A DNA stretch of 64,000 nt, from positions 54,775,612-54,839,611 of the forward strand of contig CM055095.1 of NCBI GenBank assembly GCA_029204225.1. The letters run 5' to 3'. The translations under genes and the position numbers were made by a program. Below are positions 35,945-47,045 of the stretch, in pieces. This stretch comes from Diphasiastrum complanatum (taxonomy: Eukaryota > Streptophyta > Lycopodiopsida > Lycopodiales > Lycopodiaceae). Position 1 is the first letter of the stretch; every line of letters begins with the position of its first letter. The notes beneath the pieces are model-generated. The model saw only the letters and a list, made by a program, of their open reading frames with translations, was not told the origin of the DNA and made no database searches.

Positions 35945-37301
35945 ATGGCGCCATCAAGGAAGCCGTGCTCCTCAATCGACTCTGTGCTTCTATTCAACGA
36001 GACAGATGATAATGGATTATCGGTGCCAAGAAAATATTCAAAAAACTCTTGGGTTTTGATGCATCCATCATCAAGAGGAGCAATTCGAAAAAGGAAAAGG
36101 TCAAAACTATCATTTTGATCTTATTGAAAGGCCATAATTTTGGATTTCAGAACATCATCAAGAGGAAAATCTATTTTTGAAATTCTAGTCCAACATGTAT
36201 ACATGCATTCAGGGATAAATGTGTAAGGATTCAACCGTCAGGATCACAAAAAAAGCAACTGTGAGTATTGATATTTTTGATACTTTGATTTTTGTCATTC
36301 ATAAATTTCTAATAGTAAACTTGCCAATCTGATCATTTTTCTCTTGCAGATTTATATCCATCCAACATAAATGAATGGGAGCCGAGTGGATCTTTAGCAG
36401 GTTTGTTAGATGTTATTCACACTGATATTGGACAGCTACAATATCGAGGAAGAACTGCAAAAGATCTAGCTGATAGTGAAATCGAATCAATGTACATTCC
36501 TGATACAAAAGAAAATTTTGGACAAATAGTACCAATTCCATTACCTAGCTTTGAAGGTGATGAATGGATTGCATCAGATGCTACAATTTCAGAATCATTT
36601 CATTGCAAGATATATAATGATGTAAAAAATTCATTAAAAATGAGCACGAGATAAAAAACAGTAAGATTGAGTTGGTTTATTTCCTTGAATATATTTGTGG
36701 ATTTATTTCCAAGTGTCAATGTACACAAAACCCCAACAATGTTTGTATGCAAAAATTTATCAGATAGTTTATTATCTGAACTTATGGATGAAGGTTGGGA
36801 CAAAAGATCAGATGGAGAAATAGAATGCAGAATTAAAATGTCTTCCATGTGCTTCCGTTATCAAATTGAAAATCAAATGTTGAGCTTATGCTTCCATTAT
36901 CAAAGATGGAAAAAAAATAAATGTAAATGGGTGCCACTTGATCAAGACTTGGAAGCGAGTGGACATTCAAAATGAAAAAATATTGAAATTATATACAATA
37001 ATGCCATTTTGACAGGTGTTGAGGTGGAAGAAGATTGGAGTCTAAACTACATCCGATGAGAACTATTGCTACTACAAGATGATATACTTTCAGACTTCAG
37101 ATTCATTCTCAATGGTAAACTTGTAAGTAACTATAAACACTCGATCTTTTATGAATAGTTTCAATCAAAACTTTCCAATACAAACTCTGTACTAATTCTA
37201 ACTAACTTTGTACTAGTTTTGTGCAGGTACTTTAAAGACATGAGCTCGAGATCAAATACAGAGATATTGGCGAAACAATCCAACTTATGGAAGAACATTG
37301 A
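35945..37301 (+). pseudogene. Transposon gene A, copy 1 (unknown function)
   Basis: The likely first exon starts MAPSRKPCSSIDSVLLF at 35945. The main exon, 36350-37122, opens after CTCTTGCAG with LYPSNINEWEPSGS and includes QLQYRGRTAKDLAD, MYIPDTKENFGQIVPIP, MDEGWDKRSDGEIECRIKM and LCFHYQRWKKNKCKWVPLD. The donor CTT/GTAAGT and acceptor GTGCAG are canonical, and a short last exon (37227-37301) ends the gene. Stops at 36651-36653, near 36975 and near 37060 are sense codons in copy 2, so the gene is dead here but the ancestral frame is clear. I recognise no domain. The end (DFRFILNGKL and following) faintly suggests a ubiquitin-like fold. Confidence 0.65.
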
Positions 37302-37500
37302 GATTCACTATCAACAAATACATGCCAATGTCTTTTTATCATTATAGAAAAATTGCATTCCATTATTAGACTATGGACACAATTGTGATATTGTAAGAAT
37401 CTATTGTGATAACAATAAAAAAAACCCATAAACGGGTTGTTTACAAGTAAAATGATTGTATATTTTTTTTTTGATGTATCTCTATTTACAAATAGATCTC

Positions 37501-37859
37501 TATTCAATCAATTTTTCTATATTTTGTATATCAATATTAGGGACTGATAAGGCAACAACTCCTTCTATAATCTCACCCTCCTCTGTTTCGAGAAGGGCCT
37601 CAATGCCTTTTAAGCCAAGAGGAATATCTGCTACAAAATTGCCTTCCTCTGTATTAGGAAGGACTTTTATTCCTTTTTGATCATATAAAATAAGATCTGC
37701 ATCCTAAACAACCTGAAAGGCTGTTAAGACAGGAGTAGCTTCCTTTTGAGGCCCTCGATTGCAGGTGCAATGCTTACATCGTACTGGGCATAAATGGGTT
37801 TTGATCAACTCTTGTCGAAATCTATGTACATCATCAGGAGTATACGGCTCAAGAGTGAA
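37501..37859 (-). pseudogene. Transposon gene B, copy 1: only the last exon remains
   Basis: After an acceptor (ATGACAG) the exon reads FTLEPYTPDDVHRFRQELIK, then a cysteine cluster HLCPVRCKHCTCNRG and a tail ending QNIEKLIE and TAG. One TAG (AACAACCTGAAAGG region) interrupts it where copy 2 has CAG. The cysteine cluster (C-x3-C-x2-C-x-C) is lost by a 4-bp deletion in copy 2. The upstream exons, including the H3 fold, were removed by the internal deletion. Confidence 0.65.
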
Positions 37860-37966
37860 CTGTCATCACAAAACACGAGAATCTGCAAATTACAAACATT
37901 GATAGTAATAAAATACGAATCATAATGAAACGAACTACAAATGAATAGAATATTATCTTTTCACTG

Positions 37967-39100
37967 AAAAGTCAAAGATTGTAGATATAGATATCTTTTT
38001 ATTGACACGAGTGTTAATTTAGATGATTGTTCTGATTTCGATCCTGCTCGAAATAGGGCTACTTCTATAGGCCCTAGAAGACCCACTACCCTTTCTCCTT
38101 CTGATAAATCTTTGATCACTTTCCCTACTTATATTATAGATAATAATTTCTTTTTGACAATATTGGATATATCGGATCTTTTTTACTTCACTGAAGCTGA
38201 GACTCTTTGTATTTTGAGCAAAGAGCTTGATGAATTTTCGGATATAATTGATTTTGATGCTGATAATCTTCTCCCTGGTGTTGACGATGTACATGATGAT
38301 AAATTTTATTCAGGAAAATATTGCTTGAAAATGGCTGTGGAGAAAATGCGCAACAAAGAAGATGATCTACCTTCTAAGGAGGAGTTTCTTAGAATCCAAA
38401 GTCAACTTGGTTTTCCACAACCAGCTGTCTATTCACCAACAATATTGACATCGAAAGGTGGACATAATATTGATGGAGAGATAGTAATCAGAGAAGACAA
38501 AGCCGAATGCGTAAGTTTTTGTCTCTTATCAAGTACTAGTAGATTTGTTATGTCAGATTATATACTGGAGCTTACTTTCTTTTTTATCATTTGAGAAAAC
38601 AATTTTTCTTGATGCAATTCGTCGAGGAGGGCAGAGATATTCTGCAGGAGAATTTTCAAGAGATCATGCACTCAGGCACTATCAGAAGTTCTTCAAGAAT
38701 AATGAGACGAGTATTGCCCATTCAAAGTTCAAGAGATCATGCACTTGGGCACCATCTAAAGTCCTTCAAGAATAATGAGATAAGTGTTGCCCATTCAAAG
38801 TTTCATCAACATGGTGAAACTATGATTATGGCAATCAAGGCACTGTCTCATTTTCTTGGAGGACATAACTTTAATAAGGTGCATAAAATAATTTTTGTAA
38901 AGAAAACTATTGCGGTTAAAATTTTAGGATATGGGCTGGTGAATTCTATGCTCAAATCATCTCATTTTGAAGTGTATGCTGCTTATGTTGATCTAAGTAA
39001 GCATGAAAACTATGAGCTATTGGATCCATACGAAAGAAGAAAATTGCTGCATGATTCTAAGTTGCAACTTTCATTGGAAAAAATATCGGAAGCAGATTAG
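37967..39100 (+). pseudogene. Transposon gene C, copy 1 (5' part deleted)
   Basis: Exon 1 enters at the deletion junction and reads through NLDDCSDFDPARNRAT (copy 2 has TGA in place of this Arg), ISDLFYFTEAETLCILSKE and LGFPQPAVYSPTIL to GCCGAATGC/GTAAGT at 38510. Exon 2 starts at 38596 with KTIFLDAIRRGGQR and would end at 39100. A 73-bp tandem duplication (38655-38800) shifts the frame. Conserved later parts include LGGHNFNKVHKIIFVKK and YELLDPYERRKLLHDSK. No known domain is recognised; the pattern of sense-preserving changes between the two copies supports a real protein. Confidence 0.65.
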
Positions 39101-39173
39101 ATACTGTTGAATTGTACTTTGCATATATTTTTATTTAATATACAAAATTTTATTGTGTCTATAGCCTACTGGC

Positions 39174-41640
39174 TTGTATAAATTTGTATGTTTTTTGAAA
39201 TTTTTTATAATCCTTCAATTTTGTGTTATGACGAATTTGGATTCTTCTGTAAAACCATTGAAAAAGTTGCAGTATTTAGTTGGTTTTTGTGCTAGTCCCG
39301 CCATGTTGTATACTTTTATGAAATACCGCTCTTGCTTGCCAATGAGATTTTTCCATTCCTTGTGATGACCATATGCCAAGACTTCCACTATTTCTTGCAA
39401 AGAATGTCGAATGATGTCGTAATATGTGTTGCATGTCATAAAAACATAATCTGAATCAGTACCAAAAGTATCTAATTTAATTGCACATATTTGTCTATCG
39501 TAGTGTAAAATCAAAATCTTACCATATAATGTGTTATATGATCAACACTCCATGCACTCTGAACTGCATCCACAAATTCATTGGTTGTTTTCTGTATCAT
39601 TTGAACATCAAATTTTTGAAAATTTATCTTTTTTCAAGTATTTTACCATATTGTCTAACTTTTTCCAAACTTCTACTTTGTGTATATGAGTAGAACCTTC
39701 TTCTTTGAAATATTGAGTTGCCGCAATAATTTCTTTCTAAACCATGTATTGAATCTTAGATTGTTTGCCAGAATAATTTGATAAAAATCTTTGAGCCTTA
39801 GATCCTCCAATGCTCGGCTTGCATGAAATATTTTCTGTTTTACCTGATAACTTGTTATCTTTTTTTATTTTAACGTGGCCTTTATGTAAGCATGCTTTGG
39901 ACAACACATCCTCTAATCTAATTCAATGCAAACATGATGTGAAGATATATTATTTTTTCTATAATATGCACCTCCGCATGCAATGTACAGATATGAACAT
40001 TTCGTAGAGGAATCGATAGTACAGGTTTCCAATTAGGATCTTTTCAATCTCTTGATATTCCTGTACTCCTTGTCATGTCTTTTGCTGTTTTCATGTAGTA
40101 CAAACCAGGGTGTTTAGAGTTAGCGCCATGAGATACATTAAACATACATTTTAATGTCTTTAGATCTCCTGCTAAATGCCATTCAATGTTGAAAGTGCCA
40201 ATTCTAGGTATATTGAGTAGAACTCCCTCCATGTGATTTTTTATGGTGGCAGGATATGATGTTCTATTACATATCCATGAGAGAATGTTATGGTCTTCTT
40301 TCAGCACCTAGAAGAGAATACAAAAACGTGATTAGCCTCATAATATTAACACAGAGAAGATTTTAGATATGAAATCCATATTCAAATGATTATCCCTATT
40401 CATTACGCAAAGGAACTGCTATACCTGAAATGCTGCCAACCACAAATATCATTTTCAGATTGAAAACTGAAATTGAGGCCTTCTGAGTCTTCTGAATTTG
40501 AAAGTGCTCCATTCATGATCGTGAGACTGACTCTTTCCATTTTTTGTCCTTTTATAATTTCAGACTCATCTAACTTGAGAACAACTGTCAACTTGTTATT
40601 GACATTCTCATTTGTAATACCATGAAAATTTATGATGAATGTTAATAACTGATTAATGTCAATAAATAAATTGTTGGAATTGTTATATGCTAGACTTTCT
40701 CCTTTCGAGCAATACACTTCATTGATATGAGATGGATTACCAACTATTGTCTGCATACCATGTGAGTTTCCAATTGAAATCTCATCGGCCAAATGGTCTT
40801 CAACAACCAATGCTGATCTGCATCGCAAACATAATGTTCATAAAAATGTCAGTAGAAATTAGGACACTCATAGTATTCATAACAATATATAATAAGCAAA
40901 TCAATAGAAAGTTGAAATGAATAAATAATAAAATTACTGATTATGAATAAATCAAAAAGTTCAAGCAATTTTCAGTACCAAATAAGCTATAACTTACTTG
41001 AATGCACGAATTCGTCTTTTTCTATGACCTCCTCTAGATGATAGATCACATATATCCTTGTTTACCAATCTTTTCCTCTTGTTGCTTTGGGCCTTCTGTT
41101 GAGCACATCCATATCTTTAACAAGAGACAAATATGAGATATGCATGGATTGAAATGCAATTTTTATCTCATCATTACTAGTTGTATAATGATACAAAGAA
41201 GATTTCAACCTTTGGATCTCCTCCTTGAGCATCTCAATTTCATCCAAACAAGTTTTCATCTTTGTAGATTTTTCTTTGCACTCCTTTGATATTTCCTTCA
41301 TTCCTCTTCCAAATAATGTATTCTTTGCATTGAATGTTGTTTCCCATAGAGCATCAAATTCTCACAGTAACCCAAAAGGCCATATTTACCATGACACATA
41401 TAGATTATTAACTGACTCACTGAATGAAAATCTGGATGTTGCAATGAACATGGATCAATAAGATACAATGTTCCTGATGACCATAAATCTACATGTTTTA
41501 GCTTTTCCTCCCTGTATCGGACCATATCAGAAGTTGACAATTTGGGTTGCTTTGAATTTCTCCTCCTGAGCGGAGCATATTCTGGCGACAGATCCACATA
41601 AAGATGATAAAGCTTTATCATCAGTACAGTAGTATAGTAA
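39174..41640 (-). pseudogene. Transposon gene D, copy 1: RNase H-fold transposase-like, with introns and decay
   Basis: Minus-strand exons or frames appear in this order. First SLQHPDFHSVSQLIIYMCHG, then a coiled coil (ECKEKSTKMKTCLDEIEMLK). Next come LTVVLKLDESEIIKGQKMER with a candidate first acidic residue, and FNIEWHLAGDLKTLKCMFNV with GANSKHP, where GDLK could hold the second. Then NVHICTLHAEVHIIEKI, and KPSIGGSKAQRFLSNYSG with VEVWKKLDNMVKYL. The D...GDLK...cysteine/histidine-containing order resembles RNase H-like DDE transposases with a zinc-binding insertion (RAG1 and hAT types have such insertions). The superfamily and the third acidic residue are not established. Several stops and frame changes are present. 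Confidence 0.55.
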
Positions 41641-42007
41641 CAAACAACACAATGACAATAACAAAGCTGGAGATGGCGCTAACGACTCTGCTGGAGATAG
41701 AGATGGCGTAGGCTTTTTTCAGAAATGTCACTTCTAATTCAAATTTTTGAGTGTTCCCAACTATTGGGAGGGAATATTTCAGCATTTTGAAAAATTATAT
41801 TTTAACTGTGGTTAAACACCAGTGAAGTTTGATGTGACTAAACTAAGGTGCATTCATTTACATGGAAAGTAGTGCAGGTAGATGCATAAAGAAGTTAGAA
41901 TATGATATTATAATTACTTTATAGTTATTTTTCTCTCTCCTACATGGCATTTCTTATAGGGCCCTCTTTGGGCTCATATTTTCTCTAATGTAAGACATTT
42001 TCATCAT

Positions 42008-42763
42008 CTACGAACAAATCTTCCAATTCATCAATAGGCAGCCATGAACATTTAACAACTCATCATTGTGTGGAAGAATATCAACAAAATTGATATTAAT
42101 GATAGAGGTGTCTAGATCAGGAAATTGTTCGTTATCGGCCAGAGGAGTATAGGTACAATCATCCTGATGTTGAGCACAATAATCGACATTCACACAATCA
42201 ATGGTAGCCAAATTGTGACTCCAGTTTATGATATCAGTAGATTCAACATAATGACCTTTTTCTTGAGTGGATTGGTATGGCTCAAACACTAAATTAGTAC
42301 TAGAGGATCCCTCGTCGTGAAAACGTGTGGGTTTGAGTTTTCCAGATGAATCAATGATAATAGAGTTGTCTCTATTACCAAAGGTGACTCGTCCTTTGCT
42401 CCAGTCGTGAACAACTCTTGCATTGGTGAACCATGGGTGACCATGTAGTAACTCGTAGGAATCGGCATTACTAGAGATATCGAGTATGACTAGGTCTATA
42501 GAAAATTTCAAGCCTTCTAGTTTGATCAGAACTTGTGGGAGGAAACCAGTAGGTCGAACCACACTTTGATTAGCCATCCTAAGCTGACAAGTGGGTTTGG
42601 TAAGTTTGTCTCTCAGATTCCATTCTAACATGAGGGATGTGGAAATGATGTTGACACCTAAGCCACCATCTAACACAGCTAGGACTTCACAATATTGGCA
42701 ATGAATAGTTGAAATCTTGATATTGTCCCTTTCACTGAGCAGATTTGTGAGGTGTAATGACAT
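42008..42763 (-). pseudogene. Gypsy aspartic protease region
   Basis: A 251-codon minus frame contains HCQYCEVLAVLDGGLGVNII, the active-site region in the DGG form seen in Athila/Tat proteases, then LVILDISSNADSYELLHGHP and FGNRDNS. It reaches the transposon insertion at 41990, after which the element resumes at 35466. The catalytic Asp is present. It is intact locally but part of a broken element. Confidence 0.8.
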
Positions 42764-43189
42764 TTTGGGTAGCTCATCAAGGTGGTGGTGTTGGTGGATT
42801 GGATTTGTTGTTTACTTTTCCGCATGTTTCTAGAGAACATGGAAAGGGAGAGTCACATAAGCTTGTAATAAATCCCCCCAGACTTCAGTGTCTCTAAGGG
42901 TCTTGTTCTCAAAAGACGTGTGGGTTACTTTATGGGAGGTGGAAGAGTGTTGGTCTGCATTGTGAATTTGATGTCGATACTGGTGATGCAGCCTAATTTC
43001 TTCGGATGGTTGAGGATAGACAATGGGTGTCGAATCTTCACTTGGAGGTACATTATGCTGCTGGATTTTGCTGGGTGAATTGTAGGGGTTTGGCATTGGG
43101 TTTGTACACGAGTCAAGATCCATGTTGGATGAGTTTCGACTGGCAATGTTTCTACTTGCATGGAACAGACAGGAGCAGCTGGTTTAGAT

Positions 43190-44454
43190 CGAGAAGGACA
43201 ATCCTTCACATGATGTTCAATGCCACAATTTTTACAAGCTGGTGGAAAGTGGAGTTTATCTGTGCAGCGAATACTAGGATGTTTACTTGAGCAAATAAAG
43301 CATTCTCATATTGCTGAAGTTGATGCATGGCAAACACCGTTTGGTTAGGGTCATAGGTTTGGGCATTGGGGTCAACCAAATGATTTATAATTTGCTCAGA
43401 GGAGTATGCTAGTTGAGTAGTATCATCCACATAATAAGTTGTTGGATCAATGGTGTTGGGATCAATGAAGTGCACAACTTGTTGTGGAGCGGGTTGGTTA
43501 ACGACAACTTGTTGACATGGTTGGTACTGATTTGATACAGTTGGTCGTGGTCGGTACAAACTTTGGTCGTGGCATGGGCTGTTGTGGAGGGTAGGGGCAG
43601 TACGCTCAATACATGGGTCTGGGTGCTGATGGAAAATGATTTCTCGGTTGAGGGCATTCATTAGTAGTGTGATTTTGTGAACCAATCGGATAGCAGACAT
43701 TCTCTCTTGCTAGAAAAGATTTATCAGCAATATTTTTCATGGCGGTTTGAAAATCGATAGTGAGTTTATCCATATGAGTTTGTTGAGCTTTCTACCAGGT
43801 TTTCATTTGATGCAGAAGTTCAGAAGATTGGGTGGTATTTTCATACTTCGGGTGGTTAAGACGTTTGCGATTCTTAGATTTCTTTTCACGAGTATCAAAG
43901 TTGTCATCAAAACCCTCGTCTTCTTCACGAATCGCATCAGTCATCACATCCTTAAATTGATTATAAAGGTCAACTGGTTTCAGTTCTCGGTGGAAATTTT
44001 TAGAAAGTCCAACCAAGAACAGTTTAATGGCCATTCTTTTGGTGATATTTTTGTCAATACATTCTACCTTGAGGCGTTTAAAATGCTCAATGTAGCTCCT
44101 AACAGACTCTTTGCGATGCGTATTAATATGTGTGATTTGGTTAAATGAGCTCTGAGTCAGTTTAGATGGTTTGAAACGCTTGATGAGAGCATCCTTGAGG
44201 GTAGTCCATGAAGCAAGATTAGGAACTTCAAGATTAAGATATCATTCTTTGGCTGTTCTATAGAGTACCATTGGGAATAGTCAAAGTTTTTCAGTTTCAG
44301 AGGTATCTCCTTAGAAACGACATGCATTATCAAAGTCTTGGAGAAATCTAATTGGATCAGATTCTCCATCATACTTTGGTGCATCGATACGTAAAATTCT
44401 TTGTTCTAGTCGTGGAGGTGCAGGATTGAAAAATTCAGCACAATCTCGAGACAT
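43190..44454 (-). pseudogene. Gypsy gag with CCHC zinc knuckle
   Basis: It starts MSRDC at 44454, and the capsid-like region reads KYDGESDPIRFLQDF, SSFNQITHINTHRKESVRSY and MAIKLFLVGLSKNFHRELKP, typical of retrotransposon gag. The zinc knuckle CKNCGIEHHVKDC (CX2CX4HX4C) lies at about 43195-43235. At least three stops or frameshifts separate these parts. Function in the element would be capsid formation and RNA packaging. Confidence 0.82.
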
Positions 44455-45058
44455 GATGTAGTTTGTGGAATAAATTAATAGTACAAATAATCAGGACAGT
44501 ACTGTACTTGGCCAAAAGTCAGTTTTCTTGCAAAATGGAGAATTTTGAAGAAAAAACTAGACCTTTCTGGAGTCACAAAAATCGTGGTCAATACTAAAAA
44601 TCATGGATAGTCGGATAAATCAGACTACAGTACTTGCAAATTCTGACATAGGGTGCTCTCTGTCAAAATACTGATTTTTTATTTTTATTTTTGAATTTTT
44701 TTTAAAGAATAGAATTCACAAAGGGTGTAGAGAAATCTTACAAACTGTGGGCAATTTTGTGGTATGGCCAGCGATTTCAGATACTGAACTTTTGTTGACA
44801 GTCAAGAGAAATAATGGAAAAAGTGTTTTTCTAACAAAAAACAGGATAAATCTCTGAGATAGAATTCACGGAGCTGTTGGAGGACTGATCTTTGATAGAT
44901 CTAGCTTCAGTGAAGCCGACGATTTCTAAAACTAATTATGGAATGGACTTGTGAATGTCCTTGCTCTCTATCTCTTTTTCTCCATCTCTCATGCTTTTGT
45001 TGTGTTTGCTAATTGTTGGATTTGAATGTTAATTGGAATTGCCATTTCTTATTCTTTT

Positions 45059-45145
<87 letters not shown>

Positions 45146-45608
45146 CAAGTTTCTATCTCATTGTAGATCATAGTGTTAATGCTTAGGGTTAATGCTTGTG
45201 GATCAAAGTTTTAAGACGTTTGCGATTCTTAGATTTCTTAGATTTGGTTGAAAAACAATGGATTTTGACAATATATCAAGGTGTTTTCAGAAAATCTGAG
45301 TAGAGTCAGAATTCATGGAGGCGATAGAATGGAAGATCAGTGTCTATTATGGCTGTAGACAGCTCGGCAAACTCTGATATACTTGTTAGGTCGAAAAAAT
45401 GTCACTTGAGTCACTTCTTTCAAAGAAAATGCCCAAGTTGACACTTTTGTTGCTTCCCCCCGGCTTGATAGGTTGCTCAACAGCTCGTGGAGGACTTGGA
45501 GAGAAGTCTTGTGCTGCAGTGTGAAGAGCAAAAGCAAGCAAGCATACACACGAACACGTTAGCGAAAAAATGTAAGATGAACAAGGCTATGTAGAAAAAA
45601 CTTAAAAA
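44455..45608 (-). other. Gypsy 5' leader
   Basis: Non-coding stretch of about 1.15 kb between the primer-binding site and gag on the minus strand. It contains the 80-bp (AG)n array at 45062-45141 and short phrases repeated elsewhere in the element (AGATAGAATTCA, GACGATTTC). Confidence 0.55.
45062..45141. repeat. (GA)n microsatellite in the Gypsy leader
   Basis: About 80 bp of uninterrupted GA repeats, read as (CT)n on the element's sense strand. Confidence 0.97.
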
Positions 45609-45623
45609 GCGATAACGGCGCCA
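45609..45623 (-). other. Gypsy primer-binding site
   Basis: TGGCGCCGTTATCGC on the minus strand follows the LTR end with one base between. It resembles the tRNA-Asp-type primer site of Athila-like elements, differing near its 3' side. Confidence 0.75.
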
Positions 45624-45624
45624 A

Positions 45625-46258
45625 TGTTGGAAGTATTTCTACGGTGGCTAGATCTACTCATGGATGTAGTATAGTATAGAAGGGTTTGTCCACTTTCTAA
45701 GATCTATATGAAACTTACCATGGAAATGAAAAGTGCATACAAAAGGGGAATGAGAGCACCAAGGCTTCCCATATGGTGCTCAGAATGAAAGCAAACTAAG
45801 AAATAAACCTTGCTAAGGCGGTACCCAACTAGCAAAGGTGAATAATTTAACTCCTACTTAACACCCAAAGGGAGATAAAATATACATTGCGGCGAATACT
45901 AAAGCAAATAAGCAATAATGAGCATGCCACAATTAAAAGCCGATGAAAAGGAGTCAAGAGGAGGCCCGAGCACTTTCCCTCAGGCTATGCACCTTCCCAA
46001 AGGGAACACAAGAAAATCACAAGATAATATCTCAAGGCAATTTGCCACAATCTCAATTTGCCATAACCTCTCCTCTTATAGCAAGGAGGGCCTTCCATAA
46101 GCATCCACTAGCTTATGGGATTAGTTCTAAACTAGCCATTCTAAGGCTTCTAAAAACTTCTAATTCAGAACTTAGAACTTTAGGAGTTTCTAATTTGGGA
46201 TTTAAGATAACCTAGAATCTTTCTAAGCTTAAGTTTCTTAAGTCTAAGTTTAAGTTAT
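45625..46258 (-). repeat. 5' LTR of the large Gypsy element (start truncated)
   Basis: It is a direct repeat of 29984-30734 and ends TACTTCCAACA next to the primer site. About 120 bp of the LTR start are missing, replaced at 46259 by a Copia LTR fragment. Confidence 0.85.
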
Positions 46259-46585
46259 ATCGCCTTTATGCCATAAATGCATGTACAAAGTTGGCAGACA
46301 TCAATGTAAAGTCGTTGGGTCGGCTTTCTAACCGACAATATCGAAAAATTACATAGAGGCTGAGAAATATACACTGGGTCAAAAAATATGCGGAGGGTCA
46401 AATTTTCTGGGGTTGAAAAAATTAGACCCGATCCGATCCGATCCACAATTGGATGATTTAGTGAAGGGTCGAAAAAAATCCGAACCGATCCGACCTGTCG
46501 AGCCAGGGTCAAAAAAATCTCTATTTTGAACGGCCTTTCAGGATGCTCATCAACAAAATGATTTAAGGTTGAGCATTGAAATCCA
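46259..46585 (-). repeat. Copia LTR fragment, family E
   Basis: Minus-strand start TTGGATTTCAATGCTCAACC, then GGGTCAAAAAAAT-type motifs and TAAATGCATG, matching 28240-28813. No associated pol lies next to it in that direction. Confidence 0.7.
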
Positions 46586-46589
46586 ACAA

Positions 46590-47030
46590 GTCGGTGGTTC
46601 TAATCTGACAACATTGCTTTGTTCTCCATGAAGAAGGGTTTCAGGAATGGTAAATCTTTTGCTCTTGACAACAGCAAGCAATAGAAACGAATTCCTCTAG
46701 CAAAGTTTACTTCAACTCCAAGCAATTAAAAATTGTTTTTTAGATACGGTGAGAAACCTTGCCATGACATTAAATATTGTAGAATTAGAGCATTCAATGA
46801 TAGCAAATGACAACAACAACATTAAGTGCATCGTTGACCATCAAGTCCCCTGTACAACATTCAAAAAATAAGAAGTTATTTATGGCTCAAGCTTCATCAC
46901 ACCCAGACGAACACTATTGGTACCTCGACTCAAAAGCTACCCAACACATGACTTTCAACAAGAGCTAGTTCAAAGAATTCACTATGTGTCGCTTTGCCAT
47001 GAAGAATACTGTTAGTAAGATATTGACCGC
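46590..47030 (+). pseudogene. Copia gag zinc knuckle/protease scrap
   Basis: Plus-strand frames give RYGEKPCHDIKYC (a degraded knuckle) and HYWYLDSKATQHMTF, the Copia protease motif with G changed to K. Many stops are present. Confidence 0.65.
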
Positions 47031-47045
47031 CAAATATATATACGA

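Larger units (their letters stand above)
35467..41989. mobile_element. Copy 1 of the four-gene ATTAGAG-TIR DNA transposon (internally deleted)
   Basis: Both ends are present. The left 30 bp (ATTAGAGAAACTTAGAGCCC...) and the reverse complement of the right 30 bp (ATTAGAGAAAATATGAGCCC...) agree at 25 of 30 positions, ending in GAGGGCC on each side. The element splits a Gypsy element: protease sequence resumes on one side and pol on the other. It holds genes A (plus), a remnant of B (minus), C (plus, 5' part lost) and D (minus). Compared with copy 2 it lacks about 3.0 kb, joined near 37965, removing the H3 domain and the B/C promoter. I see no convincing target-site duplication. Confidence 0.8.

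Noticed and set aside
35467-41989. PIF/Harbinger assignment of the four-gene element from TTA near the ends
   Set aside because: The left end has TTA and the right end TAA, which are reverse complements inside the TIR and not a direct target duplication, and no Harbinger-type transposase or Myb protein is seen.
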